A DNA stretch of 64,000 nucleotides. Origin: Dendrophyllia cribrosa (lineage: Eukaryota; Cnidaria; Anthozoa; Scleractinia; Dendrophylliidae). The notes beneath the pieces were generated by a model. It ran no database searches. It was not told where the DNA came from and worked only from the letters and a program-made list of their open reading frames with translations. Location of the stretch: the NCBI GenBank assembly GCA_024195265.1, contig JAJLRJ010000006.1, positions 62,001 through 126,000 on the forward strand, in the 5' to 3' direction. A program made the position numbers and the translations under genes. Positions 11,365 to 22,540 of this stretch are shown here, piece by piece; position 1 is the stretch's first letter, and every line of letters begins with the position of its first letter.

Positions 11365-12770
11365 TTAGTCGCGACGAAAATGTGAATACAACACTGCAGT
11401 CAAACTTGCAAGGATGATTAACGTTCCTGCGCATACTCCTGATATCAAAGCTATCATACTCTTTTTTGAGTTGTCCTCTTCCTTGTCAGGATCTAAAAGT
11501 TACCAAGACTTATGTTAGTACAGCCTCGTGGTCCCAAGGGGGAGAGAGGTGGGGTGCGACTGGTCACTGGAGGCAAGGGTAAATTCTAGTAACTTGGAGT
11601 AATACCGGCTATGGAGTCTCGAATTCCGAAGCCATGGATCCCTAGAGCCCCAAGCCTCCAGCCACAGATTCCTAGAGCCCCGAGCCTCCAGCCCCAGATT
11701 CCTAGAGCCCTGAGCCTCCAGCCCCAGATTCCTAGATCCCCGAGCCTCCAACCCCAGATTCCCAGAGTCCCGGAGCCATGGGCCGCCTAGATCCCCGCGA
11801 GACTCCAGCAGCTTTTTCTGTTCTGAAACCTTTTTAGACCAAAGCACTGGAGTACTTAAATCCTTGGAACCCTGATAGTAACACTATGTTAGGATCGGAA
11901 ACATGAACGGATATTTTTATTTTATAACCTTTAAACCTAGAGTCATCTGATTCTGTGCATTCAAATGAATTCTTTTTGTATGCTGTAGAAAGAAAGCACT
12001 AGGGTAGTACTTGTTATGATGCCCTTAGTTTTTAAATATTTAAAAACACATATCTATATTCTACCCTCGGTAAAACAGAATTGAAAGCTTTCCTTCACTG
12101 TGAACTTGGCCACTTGACTAGGAGTCGAAAGAGCTGACTTACCTTGAGTTATTGGATTCAGGGATGAAGACAATAGGTATGTCGTGGTATAAGCGATTAC
12201 TTTAGTTGGTTGCACTGAAACACGAGTGTTCATACTAGCACGAGTGACCACAACAGCACAAGTGTTCATACTAGTAGGAGTGTTCACACTAGCACGAGTG
12301 TTCACACTAGCACGAATGTTCACACCGGCCGTTTTGTTTGATGAACTTTCTAGAATCGTGCTATTCATCACTCCAAAAGTGCTTGGTGTTGCTGGGTAAA
12401 CCGGCAGTATGGTTGTTCCTAAAATTACAACAAAATTTTTGTATTGAAAATGTCTTGCATTGAATATGTTAAGTAGGTGTGGTTAGGTAGACTTCAAGTT
12501 TGTTACTGTTTAGCGTGAGCTTCACGTGGTTTTTATTGAAAGACTCGCGGATAGCGTGAAGACTTGTCATGCAGCATCTTGTTAGAAAGATCCCATAGAT
12601 GTTTTTGTTGTTGTTTCTTAATGTTATCGTTGATAAAGGCGACATGTTGGGTCTTAGTTACAGCATCATTTGTACAAACCTGACGTTGAGACCCCCTTGC
12701 TTAAATTAAAGGCAAAGAGGAAAAATGAAATCACTGTGTACGCATTGCGTGCCTGTCTCAGAAACGCCAT
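11365..12770 (-). CDS. Gene A: small Ser/Thr-rich type I membrane protein
   Basis: Exons on the minus strand: 12770-12680, 12418-12143, 11492-11365 (495 nt, 164 aa), all junctions phase 1 with GT/AG sites. The start is the ATG at 12770, giving a hydrophobic leader (ISFFLFAFNL, residues 14-23) typical of a signal peptide. Exon 2 encodes a Ser/Thr/Asn-rich ectodomain with a six-residue repeat (NTRASV-like), likely O-glycosylated, plus NST and NKT sequons. Exon 3 encodes an acidic stalk (DPDKEEDN), one transmembrane helix (about 135-157) and a tail ending HFRRD. The last two exons match those of gene B (42.7 and 43.1 kb) in phase, composition and architecture, so the two are paralogs. The family was not recognised. 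A surface or mucin-like role is inferred from composition only. Confidence 0.7.
11628..11770. repeat. 30-bp GC-rich tandem repeat in gene A intron 2
   Basis: Four to five copies of a unit containing CCTCCAGCCCCAGATTCC. Its period is a multiple of three, which opens a 110-residue frame on the minus strand. No splice sites joining that frame to gene A were convincing, so it is treated as intronic. Confidence 0.8.
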
Positions 12771-12856
12771 TTTCAGAAACACCGTTTTCAGAAACAGGCG
12801 CCGATGTATCACGTGGTTTGCTCCTTTAGAACCTTGAAAAAAGTAAAAAACACCAT

Positions 12857-14410
12857 ATTAATTCACACTTGTTTTGTCATGAAATAAGTAAAAATACACC
12901 ACATTAATTCACACTTGTTTTGTCATGAAATAAGTAAAAATACATCACATTAATTCACACTTGTTTTGTCATGAAATAAGTAAAAATACACAACATTAAT
13001 TCACACTTGTTTTGTCATGAAATAAGTAAAAATACACCACATTAATTCACACTTGTTTTGTCATGAAATAAGTAAAAATACACAACATTAATTCACACTT
13101 GTTTTGTCATGAAATAAGTAAAAATACACCACATTAATTCACACTTGTTTTGTCATGAAATAAGTAAAAATACACCACATTAATTCACACTTGTTTTGTC
13201 ATGAAATAAGTAAAAATACACCACATTAATTCACACTTGTTTTGTCATGAAATAAGTAAAAATACACCACATTAATTCACACTTGTTTTGTCATGAAATA
13301 AGTAAAAATACACCACATTAATTCACACTTGTTTTGTCATGAAATAAGTAAAAATACACCACATTAATTCACACTTGTTTTGTCATGAAATAAGTAAAAA
13401 TACACCACATTAATTCACACTTGTTTTGTCATGAAATAAGTAAAAATACACCACATTAATTCACACTTGTTTTGTCATGAAATAAGTAAAAATACACCAC
13501 ATTAATTCACACTTGTTTTGTCATGAAATAAGTAAAAATACATCACATTAATTCACACTTGTTTTGTCATGAAATAAGTAAAAATACACAACATTAATTC
13601 ACACTTGTTTTGTCATGAAATAAGTAAAAATACACCACATTAATTCACACTTGTTTTGTCATGAAATAAGTAAAAATACACCACATTAATTCACACTTGT
13701 TTTGTCATGAAATAAGTAAAAATACACCACATTAATTCACACTTGTTTTGTCATGAAATAAGTAAAAATACACCACATTAATTCACACTTGTTTTGTCAT
13801 GAAATAAGTAAAAATACACCACATTAATTCACACTTGTTTTGTCATGAAATAAGTAAAAATACACCACATTAATTCACACTTGTTTTGTCATGAAATAAG
13901 TAAAAATACATCACATTAATTCACACTTGTTTTGTCATGAAATAAGTAAAAATACACCACATTAATTCACACTTGTTTTGTCATGAAATAAGTAAAAATA
14001 CACCATATTAATTCACACTTGTTTTGTCATGAAATAAGTAAAAATACACTATATTAATTCACACTTGTTTTGTCATGAAATACGTAAAAATACATCACAT
14101 TAATTCACACTTGTTTTTCAACCTTGAAATAAGTAAAAATACACTACATTAATTCACATTTGTTTTGGAACCATGAAATACGTAAAAATACACCACATTA
14201 ATTCACACTTGTTTTGGAAACATGAAATAAGTAAAAATACACTACATTAATTCACATTTGTTTTGGAACCATGAAAAAAGTAAAAATACACCACATTAAT
14301 TCACACTTCTTTTGCAACCATGAAATAAGTAAAAAAATGTCACATTAATTCACACTTGTTGAAACCTTGAAGTAACTCACTAAGTAAAAAAAAAAACATT
14401 AATTCACATT
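12857..14410. repeat. 46-bp minisatellite, about 33 copies, upstream of gene A
   Basis: From 12857 to about 14099, 27 units keep an exact 46-bp register (checked at 12857, 12903, 12949 and 14053). They differ mainly at one position (ACACC/ACATC/ACAAC). After 14100 units diverge and change length. Core motifs are ATTAATTCACACTTG and TCATGAAATAAGTAAAAA. The array begins about 90 bp upstream of the gene A start codon and so occupies its likely promoter. Confidence 0.95.
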
Positions 14411-15280
14411 TGTTTCAACTGGGTTATTTTCTCTGACTTTTTTGTTCCGAGCACAGTTTAACGCAGAAACACAGGTGAGAAAAAAACATCTGTTCCTCGG
14501 GTACATCATACCTTTCGACGCTTTCTCCTTTTAAATCTCTTCACGGTGGCCCTGAATTTACATTTATCAACTCCGATTTGTATCAAATTTATGTGTTTCC
14601 TTCCTCATGGACGTTTCACCACAGTTTCCTCGGAAACTACTAACTGACAAACAGCTGGGTTAAAAATGAAATTTAAAATAAATTAATTCACTCGATGTTA
14701 ATTCATGATATTCCGTTGCTAAAGGAAATCTACCAAGTCATATCTTATGTACAATTGAAGAGCTTCCAATTCGAAGTTTAAATTAGGACATTAAAATAAA
14801 TGAATATGTCGTGATTTATTACCTGGCAACAACAAAAATTGTGTTTATTTTCTAGATCGAGTTTCCAGTCACTCTTATTTGTGTTAACAATAAAGAGAAT
14901 GTTGTCGAAAGATAAATTCACCATAAATTGTACTTACCACAATCAATAATAGTTTGCCAATCAGTATTTCAGTTGAACGTCAGTTCAAAAAGTCAGCAAC
15001 TGTAAATACTGAACATGTCCGCACTTCTATCCTCGATCAATTTTAAAGCGTGCTACCGCTTCAGTTCCATTTTGCATTTCAGTTTGGGGAAAGCTTTATC
15101 GCACTAATTTGCATATCTCTATTAACGTTTGACGAAGTAAAGTAATTTAGGGCTTATGGAACTTCAAAAACAAGTATTATCTGGTCTGTTCAGGTTTCCG
15201 CAGTTAAAAGGCACACAAAACCACTGATGTTTATAACCATCAATTACTTACAAATATTTTTTTTCATAAAAAAAATTAAA
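14411..15280. other. No gene identified
   Basis: Unique-looking AT-rich sequence. A good minus-strand donor-like GTAAGT lies near 14937 and could end a 5' untranslated exon of gene A, but no open reading frame supports it. Confidence 0.4.
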
Positions 15281-15417
15281 AGGTCTAATAATAATATTAA
15301 AGCTTTTAGCTTATGCTTTATTATTATTATTATTATTTTTTTAACTAGGGTTTTTAATATATTATTATATTATATTATATTATATAACACCAATTTATTG
15401 TAAAAATAAAGGATTTG

Positions 15418-15459
<42 letters not shown>

Positions 15460-15833
15460 AAGTCTTAATAAGTCTTAATCTCTTAATAAGTTTTCTTTTT
15501 TTTAACTAGGGTTTTTAATATTTTGTAAACATTGTAAATTAATATACTCAAATTTACTTAATTACTTAATTACTTAATTGATTACATCACATATCCTTAA
15601 CTATGATTTCTTAATTACTTAACAATTTAAAAAATATCTTAATTACATAAATAAAAATAGAAATAATTGATAATAAAAATTCAAAATTCTATAAAATTAC
15701 AAATTCCATGATGCAGAGATATTAAAATTATACAATCGAATATTATTATATTATTATTATATTATTTAAATAATAATAATATAGTTATTGAAAACTATAA
15801 TTATTGTTAGCTTGGTTATTAATAAAAGATTCC

Positions 15834-15865
<32 letters not shown>
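15281..15865. repeat. AT-rich repeat block left of the reverse transcriptase relict
   Basis: Contains (ATT)n, two copies of TTTAACTAGGGTTTTTAATAT and a segment at about 15540-15585 (ACTCAAATTTACTTAATTAC). The latter is the reverse complement of 17955-18010 on the other side of the relict. A piece at 15780-15845 (ATAGTTATTGAAAACTATAA) recurs in direct orientation at 18013-18070. Confidence 0.7.
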
Positions 15866-17455
15866 ATTAATGTAACCGGAGGTAAAGAGCTTATTTCTGT
15901 GGGGGGCACTACGCAAGGCGATCCTTTAGCAATGTGCATGTATGCCCTCAGTTTACAGCCGCTCATCTCTCGTTTACAATCAGTGAGTCAAGCCAAACAA
16001 TGCTGGTTTGCTGATGATGCGACAGGATGTGGTTCGATACAGGACATAAGGGTGTGGTGGGACGAGTTGATTGTGGCTGGGCCGGACTTAGGATACTATC
16101 CTAATGCTGGAAAATGTTGGCTTGTCGTAAAATCCGATAAGGAGGAGACTGCTAGGAGCATCTTTGAAGAAACAGAAATCAGCATCACTACAGAAGGAAG
16201 GAAGCACCTGGGTGCCGCGCTCGGCTCCAGATCCTATCTTGAGCAGTATGTCAACGGTAAAGTCGAAGAATGGGTGGGACAAGTGACCAAATTGGCAGAG
16301 TTTGCCTTGTCGCAGCCCCAGGCTTGCTACGCAGCGTTCACATTTGGATTAAAACACCGCTGGACATACTTCCTGAGAACTCTGCCTGATATAGAAGATC
16401 TACTTGCACCTCTGGAGCGCTCAATAGCTGATGTCCTCATACCGTCCATTACAGGACACAACTGTACACAAGCTGAACGTGAGCTGCTGGTGCTGCCAGT
16501 GAGAATGGGAGGCATGGGCCTAGCACATCCGAGTCAAGTAGCAGCCTTAGAGTATGTAGCATCAACTAATATCTCTGGTCCACTAGCCCAACAAATAGAA
16601 TCACAGGTGCATGAGCCACCAGATGAAAATAAAATACACGCTGCACAACGTGAGATGCGCGAAATGAAGAATCAGTATCTGAAGGATAAATTTGATGAGG
16701 TGAAAGGCTCGATCTCTGGAAAAACTTTGAGAGCTCTGGACCTTGCCACTCAGAAAGGTGCTTCCAGCTTACCGTTTTGCCAATTAGAGATATGAACTTT
16801 GATCTAAACAAGAGTGAGTTTCGAGATGCTGTGAAACTCAGGTACGACTGGGAAATCCCTGATATGCCCTCTGTTTGTGTTTGCGGGGACATATTCAATG
16901 TAGATCACGCTATGATATGTAAACGGGGAGGATTTGTCATCCAACGCCATAATGAACTGAGGGATGTGGAGGCGCAACTGCTGAGCATGGTGTGTAAAGG
17001 CGTTGAAGTTGAACCAGTGTTGCAAAACATCACAGGAGAAGAGTTGAATAGGGGAGCCAACACCGCCCCAGATGCGCGGCTGGATATAGTTGCTAGGGGA
17101 TTCTGGGAGAGGCAGAGGTCCGCTTTTTTTGACGTGAGGGTATGTCACCCTAATGCGGACTCCTATAGAGACAAGGATCCAGACCAGATATTCAGGCAAC
17201 ACGAAACTGAGAAGAAGCGCCAGTACGCTAGCCGAGTGTTAGAAGTTGAGCAAGCTACATTCACGCCATTAGTTTTTAGTACGACAGGTGGAATGGCGAT
17301 GGAATGTAAACGATATCATAGTAGGCTTGCTGAGCTAGTTGCTATAAAGAAAGGTGAAAGCTATGCGACTACGTACCATGTCATGGATGAGGGCGAGAGT
17401 GTCCTTTGCACTGTTGAGATCAGCATTACTTTGCCTAAGAGGTTCGCGAGTTTCT
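15866..17455 (+). pseudogene. Non-LTR retrotransposon RT + nuclease relict
   Basis: The first frame (to 16795) has reverse transcriptase signatures: [10 protein letters not shown] and the catalytic FADD box (WFADDATG). The second (from about 16777) has a CxC-x7-H-x3-C zinc knuckle, then a block with DARLDI and FFDVRV that resembles a restriction-like (PD-(D/E)XK) endonuclease. This order suggests a site-specific-type LINE. The 5' part is lost in the AT microsatellite. The two frames are joined by a frameshift near 16775, and another near 17375 moves the C terminus (SWMRARVSF onward) into a different frame. It is therefore inactive. The exact clade is uncertain. Confidence 0.8.
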
Positions 17456-17541
17456 AGGAGAGTCAATTTAGAATTGTTTGACATTGACTTTGATATCGAA
17501 AAAGGACACGCAAATATTCATTAATAAGGCATTGAGAACAC

Positions 17542-17545
<4 letters not shown>

Positions 17546-17621
<76 letters not shown>

Positions 17622-17622
17622 C
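17546..17622. repeat. (TA)n followed by poly(T)
   Basis: About 20 TA units are followed by about 33 T residues downstream of the RT relict. A reverse frame of lysine and tyrosine across it is meaningless. Confidence 0.95.
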
Positions 17623-17939
17623 TTGTAATTTTCTTTTTTAACTTTTGGTGATTTTTCTTAGTAAGATGAGGTTTTGTTGCATTCATAAGTCAACATAACC
17701 AGACATAAGTTACGTTAGGGTACCCAGGACCTAGGTTGCCAAGGATTTACAGTGTTGCAGTTGCGGTTGATCGGCCAGTTGAGATGTAATATATAGTTTT
17801 TTTTAAAAGAAGTGCTCTTGATTTTCATAAATCTGAAAATGTAATTATACTTTACATTAACTTTGTACTATCTTTTTTTAGTCTTTTATTGATATATTTT
17901 TCATATACATGTAGGTATACATACATTTTAAAGGCTTTG

Positions 17940-18070
17940 TAAAGAAAATTATTAAGTAATTAAGTAATTAAGTAATTAATCAATTAAGTAATTAAGTAAA
18001 TTTGAGTATCAATTTATAGTTATTGAAAATTATAATTATTGCTATTTTTAATAAAGTTTTTTCTTACTAT
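17940..18070. repeat. Right AT-rich arm matching 15.5 kb and 15.8 kb
   Basis: TTAAGTAATTAAGTAATTAA at about 17953-18000 is inverted relative to 15545-15590. The following segment is in direct orientation relative to 15780-15845. The RT relict therefore sits between both an inverted and a direct repeat pair. Confidence 0.6.
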
Positions 18071-18175
18071 TAAAAAAATAAAAAAATAAAAATAAAAAAA
18101 ATTATTATTATAACTATCTTTATACAGGAAATCGTCATCACCCATAGGTGGTTTTCAGACGAGTCCTGTCTTTAA

Positions 18176-18515
18176 GAAAAATCACTATATAAAATAAGCT
18201 AAAAATAATAATTAATACAAAATAAGAACAACCACGATCACGCTAAAAATTGTAAAATAGAATTCTAAAACTGCGAACTGTCTTAATAAAAAAATCACTA
18301 TATAAAATAATCTAAAAATAATAATTACTACAAAATAAGAACAACCACGATCACGCTAAAAATTGTAAAATAGAATTCTAAAACTGCGAACTGTCTTAAT
18401 AAAAAAATCACTATATAAAATAAGCTAAAAATAATAATTAATACAAAATAAGAGAAACCACGATCACGCTAAAAATTGTAAAATAGGATTCTAAGACTGC
18501 GAACAGTTCCGCGCT
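18176..18515. repeat. 113-bp tandem repeat, 3 copies
   Basis: Units start ATCACTATATAAAATAA at 18181, 18294 and 18407, exactly 113 bp apart, and include AACCACGATCACGC. Between 18515 and 19100 no gene is supported; a frame at 18661 starts at TTG and lacks family features. Confidence 0.9.
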
Positions 18516-19103
18516 AAAAGTGCCCGCACTGACTATGAACATCCATAACCGTTTTACTTTCAAAGCAAACACTACCAAAGTCGTGACTTTTCTTCAAATT
18601 AACCTGGCAACAATTTGGCCTGATATTTCATTGTTAACTCGACTTGAACATTAAAACATTTTGGAGAAATCGAGAAATCAAAGATGGTGGGTGTGCAGAA
18701 CTAATGACATAATGCTCTCCAGCAGTAATTTCCTGTGTACTGTTTATTATGTTGTACAATGCGGTTCTAAGGTTCTAGAACAGGCGCGATCCTTCTCCTT
18801 TTCGCGTGTACCCCTTGGAGGCGCTCATAGAACAGGCGCAATCCCTCTTTTTTTCTTAATCTATCTCCCCCTAGCGTGGCTGCTAGCGTATACCCCTGGA
18901 AGACACGTCCCGTAAATCGCATCCTGTGGGGACGAGGTTGACTGCTGAAAAACTCTTATTTGAATTGTCACAATAATCTGTGAGGAATGGTCTGACTCGC
19001 CCAGACTAGCCACCTGGAGTATCCTTTCTCAATAAACCAGTACAAAGGATACCCTCGGGACCAGGAGAAGCATCCATTAATAGGTGTCCAGGTTTTGGTA
19101 ATA

Positions 19104-19268
19104 AGGGCCGGGTCGCACTACAGTCAAAACCAAAAATTAGCCCGTGCAAAAATCGAGGAAAACAAAAGAAACCACTCCGGTGGGACACGCTTTTTGTGGA
19201 ATGTTTTTGTTTTTATGTCACTTTGCACGGGCTAATTTTTGTTTTTGACTGTAGTGCGACCAGGCCCT
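19104..19268. mobile_element. MITE with AGGGCC...GGCCCT termini
   Basis: Inverted termini AAGGGCCGGGTCGCACTACA and TGTAGTGCGACCAGGCCCT continue inward (ACAGTCAAAA) for about 50 bp. No coding sequence. A related tip (AAGGGCCAGATCGCAC) occurs alone at about 38281. Confidence 0.75.
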
Positions 19269-19369
19269 AATTAACCACCTGAACAAAACTGCCTGGTTTC
19301 TTAACTTGGGATGCCACCATTCAATTTACAGATGTAAAATGCACGATTCAAATTGCACATGCAACATTG

Positions 19370-20416
19370 GACTGTTTAAATAATTTTATTGTGGTTTATT
19401 TTATTACTATTATAATAGCCTTCCATTAGGCAATTATAGCACAAAACACAATCTCAATGTGAAGCAGTCATACATCACTTGTATTTTATAAAAAGATTTA
19501 TATGCCATAATTATTTGGAGTGTGAAGAGCTTCAGCTTTGAACATTGTCGTCACTTGTGGTTGGAGTACAATAAAATCTATCAATCTTCTTTGGTGGTCA
19601 CATATTACATTTAGACACTCAAACCCTGTCCCGTCCCCTTAATAGATGTGATAATTACAAAGATTATATGAGAGTTTTGCTGGGACCTGCACGAGAAGTA
19701 TCCCTTTATAGAGGTTTCCCAAAGTAGAGGTTCAAATGTATTATTTTATGTACTCATATTTCCCAGCATACATACAAGTTACCATCCAGTACATGAGATT
19801 ACTTCATGTAATTCTACCCCAGAACAAAACTTGCTTGGAACCAGCTTTTTAAGGACATTGCATGAAGTAAGTCTGTCACTTTTTAACGCAGTCTCCACCA
19901 AGTTTTACATTTTATGTCTAATTACCTATTTTCATTAAAAATGCAGCTGATGAGAATGAAACAACCATCTGACCCTCCCCTCTCCTAGGCATTTTGTTCC
20001 ACTGACCCTGCCCCCCCCCCCCCCCCCTCCCCCCACCTCCTGCATCAAACTACCCACCCTCCCCTCTTTCTAATGCCTTCCCCATCGTTACAACAGGTGG
20101 CCATTACATATCACAGGGACAATGTTTACAGCCGATTGACCGATGGAAGGAGGAGTAATAATTTGCATATTTTTTCCTTTATGCTATAACTGACATTCGA
20201 TGCTTCACATATTTACAAGTGAAAAAGGTGATTACTGATTATTTGGTCAGTGAGACCAGCAACTTGGAAACTCTCCTAACAGGAGAAACATAAGGGTACT
20301 AACAAATAGAAATGAGTCATTCCAATTACATGGTTACCCTGTAAATCAGATACAACTGGAATGTAAATTAGATACAACCACTAGTGAGTTGTATCTGGAA
20401 TGTAAATTTCACAAGT
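19370..20416. other. 3' flank of the OPR-like gene with duplicated segment
   Basis: About 19380-19600 resembles 37770-37930 (shared AATTATAGCACAAAACA and CACTTGTGGTTGGAGTACAA), a diverged duplicate of a few hundred bp. A C18-20 tract lies at about 20010-20027. No coding feature was found. Confidence 0.5.
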
Positions 20417-20520
20417 TGTTTACTACCTGAGCAGGAGTGTTGTATCGGCACTATACATTCACTCGGCTGTGCCTCGTGATTGTATAGGCCGATACAACAC
20501 TCCTGCTCAGGTAGTAAACA
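20417..20520. repeat. Inverted repeat, 33-bp perfect arms
   Basis: Arms 20417-20449 and 20488-20520 pair perfectly around a 38-bp loop. The tip is TGTTTACTACCTGAGCAGG. It lies about 240 bp past the OPR-like gene stop, close to a possible AATAAA (minus strand, 20533-20528), and could be in that transcript's 3' end. Confidence 0.85.
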
Positions 20521-20755
20521 TTACTGATTTATTGATTGATTATTGCAGTTGCAACGTTCACAACAAACTGTCACTGTATAAAGCTGCCTCATTTCACAAA
20601 GAAAAAAAATCAAAAACAGTAAACTGACGTGTAATTAGACATAAATCCAATCTTATCTCCTACATGAATATTTTAAAAATTATAACTGCCAAATTATCAG
20701 GTAAATAAAGGCTCAAATGAAACATTTACTGGTGATTATACCATGAAGATTTTCA

Positions 20756-22453
20756 CTAATTAAGCAACTCCATCAATTCTTTGGATCCCTGTTCAAATGC
20801 TTCATAGCTTTTTTTCATTTTTCTGAGTTCATACAAGGTAAAGTGTGATTTACCACGATGAAGAATTTCTTTCTCAACAACACCATAAAGTTGAGGGACT
20901 TTATACCCCATTTCAGCAAATGGCCAAAGAATATTACAAACATCTGCGGCTTTGAGAGTAGAGACATTTAATTTTAAGATGGCAGCTTCCAAAAACTCAA
21001 AAAAATCCCTGCTCCCTTTCTTGGCACGGGCAAACCCTGTAAGGAATTTGTTGACCTGAATATGATTCAAATAAGGATTACGTCGAAGAATCTCCATTTC
21101 GATTGACTGATAGGCCTCGTCATTTGTGATTCCAAGTCTTCCAAAGCACCAGGCATAATCACACAAAACCTTTTTGTCAACTTTTCTTGGGTCAAGGGAC
21201 AAAAATTCCAAAGTGACTTTCTCATTGAAGTCAGAATATTTTTTTCTTGCCATGGCAAAAGACCATGCAAGTTGAAGAAGATAAGTGTGAAAGGTGTCCA
21301 GGCCACGATGTAAAATTTCCTTCTTGACGACATCATATACCCTTGCACTGAATACACCCACTTTTGAGAAACACCATACTATGTTTGAAAGATCACTGTT
21401 TGTGAATCCTGCAACTCCATGTTCAACAAGCTCCCCATCTATTTGACTAAAAAGTGGTTTAAAAGTTCTGTTAGACTTGCAGTTAGCAAATGCCCACAAT
21501 ACTAAGAAGATTTTCATGTCACAAAAGCTGTTGAGACCCAGACGTAGGATTTCTTCTTCAATGTGGGAATAGAGTTTATCTGCTTGAATGCCCTTCTTTG
21601 AAAATAAGAAAACCAACTGAGACAGCTCAGAGCCCTTGAACTCAGACAAGCCCCTTAAATAAATCTCCTCCCGACACAGATCGAAAAATTCTGGGGAGCC
21701 ATTTCCTGTTTTCATAAATGCCCACAGGCTTCCAACAAGAGCTTGGTTATCACAATCAGAGATTTGTATTTCACCAGACACCATTGAACTTTGCATCTTA
21801 GACCAAAACCCACTTTTCTTCATATTTAGAGCAGAAAGTCCAGTCAAAATCTGATTTATTGCACCAAAATCAAAGGCAGTAACATCTCGGGACAGAATCT
21901 CACATTCACAGGCTTTTATGAGGGTGTGCTTCTTTATGCTAGAGAATTCTCTGATTTTGCCGAGTGACCACATCACGCTCGCAAGATCTCTGCCACTGCT
22001 CTCAGAAATATGCTTTACTATTTGATTGAGCAAGTCTACAAATAAACCATTGTCACCCCCTGGACCTTTGTTGATGTCTGTGTTTAAAGACTCTCTCTGT
22101 GCTTGATTTTTCTGTGTAATATTAGTGATACAGTGAAGGACTGTCACTCTGTTTCTCTGAACCATAGGAGCTGTATTTTGGAAATTCTTGTAAGTTTTAA
22201 GCAGCTCGGGGACAGTTTTCATGGCAAGGATTATCTCATTTAGCGTTGCCTGCTCTGAGTGAACTGAAGTCTGAGATGTTTGATTGAAGAGGGCTGAGTT
22301 ACAGAAATATCGTGTCAGTGTTGGACCACTTGAGGTTGCTTTAGGCAGTGACACATAGGGACTACTGCGATATGGAAAAAACATCTCACAGAAGGAACGC
22401 CTTCCTAAGACTGATGCACTTCTTACAAAACAAGTTATACTTGCTCTGAACAT
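20756..22453 (-). CDS. OPR/FASTK-like mitochondrial RNA-binding repeat protein
   Basis: Single coding exon, 565 aa. The ATG at 22453 is chosen because a good acceptor (CTCCTTAG) lies 16 nt upstream; the in-frame extension beyond it is then intronic. The N terminus is rich in Arg, Ser and Phe without acidic residues until about residue 20, fitting a mitochondrial presequence. Most of the protein is helical repeats of about 38 residues with signatures such as NIVWCFSKVG, QLAWSFAMA, DYAWCFGRLG and NILWPFAEMG, each followed by a YxxVxxEILxRG-type helix. These resemble octotricopeptide (OPR) and FASTK-family repeats, which bind organelle RNA. No RAP nuclease-like domain follows; it ends 20-30 residues after the last repeat. 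A role in mitochondrial RNA processing or translation is inferred. Confidence 0.8.
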   Translation of the reverse strand: MFRASITCFVRSASVLGRRSFCEMFFPYRSSPYVSLPKATSSGPTLTRYFCNSALFNQTSQTSVHSEQATLNEIILAMKTVPELLKTYKNFQNTAPMVQRNRVTVLHCITNITQKNQAQRESLNTDINKGPGGDNGLFVDLLNQIVKHISESSGRDLASVMWSLGKIREFSSIKKHTLIKACECEILSRDVTAFDFGAINQILTGLSALNMKKSGFWSKMQSSMVSGEIQISDCDNQALVGSLWAFMKTGNGSPEFFDLCREEIYLRGLSEFKGSELSQLVFLFSKKGIQADKLYSHIEEEILRLGLNSFCDMKIFLVLWAFANCKSNRTFKPLFSQIDGELVEHGVAGFTNSDLSNIVWCFSKVGVFSARVYDVVKKEILHRGLDTFHTYLLQLAWSFAMARKKYSDFNEKVTLEFLSLDPRKVDKKVLCDYAWCFGRLGITNDEAYQSIEMEILRRNPYLNHIQVNKFLTGFARAKKGSRDFFEFLEAAILKLNVSTLKAADVCNILWPFAEMGYKVPQLYGVVEKEILHRGKSHFTLYELRKMKKSYEAFEQGSKELMELLN

Positions 22454-22540
22454 GGCTACTGAATCAAACCTAAGGAGACACAACATAAACAAATGAATGA
22501 AAATTGACAAAAAGGCTAGGAGTACTATTGATTCTTTTAA

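Noticed and set aside
11515..11847. 110-codon minus frame with GSRNLGLEA repeats
   Set aside because: 30-bp minisatellite in gene A intron 2; no matching splice sites, and gene A reads through without it.
12857..14410. CRISPR-like array
   Set aside because: Units are contiguous with no unique spacers; this is a eukaryotic minisatellite.
17468..17686. Lys/Tyr-rich minus frame
   Set aside because: Translation of poly(T) and (TA)n.
18661..18915. 84-codon plus frame
   Set aside because: Starts at TTG, no recognisable domain, no splice partners.
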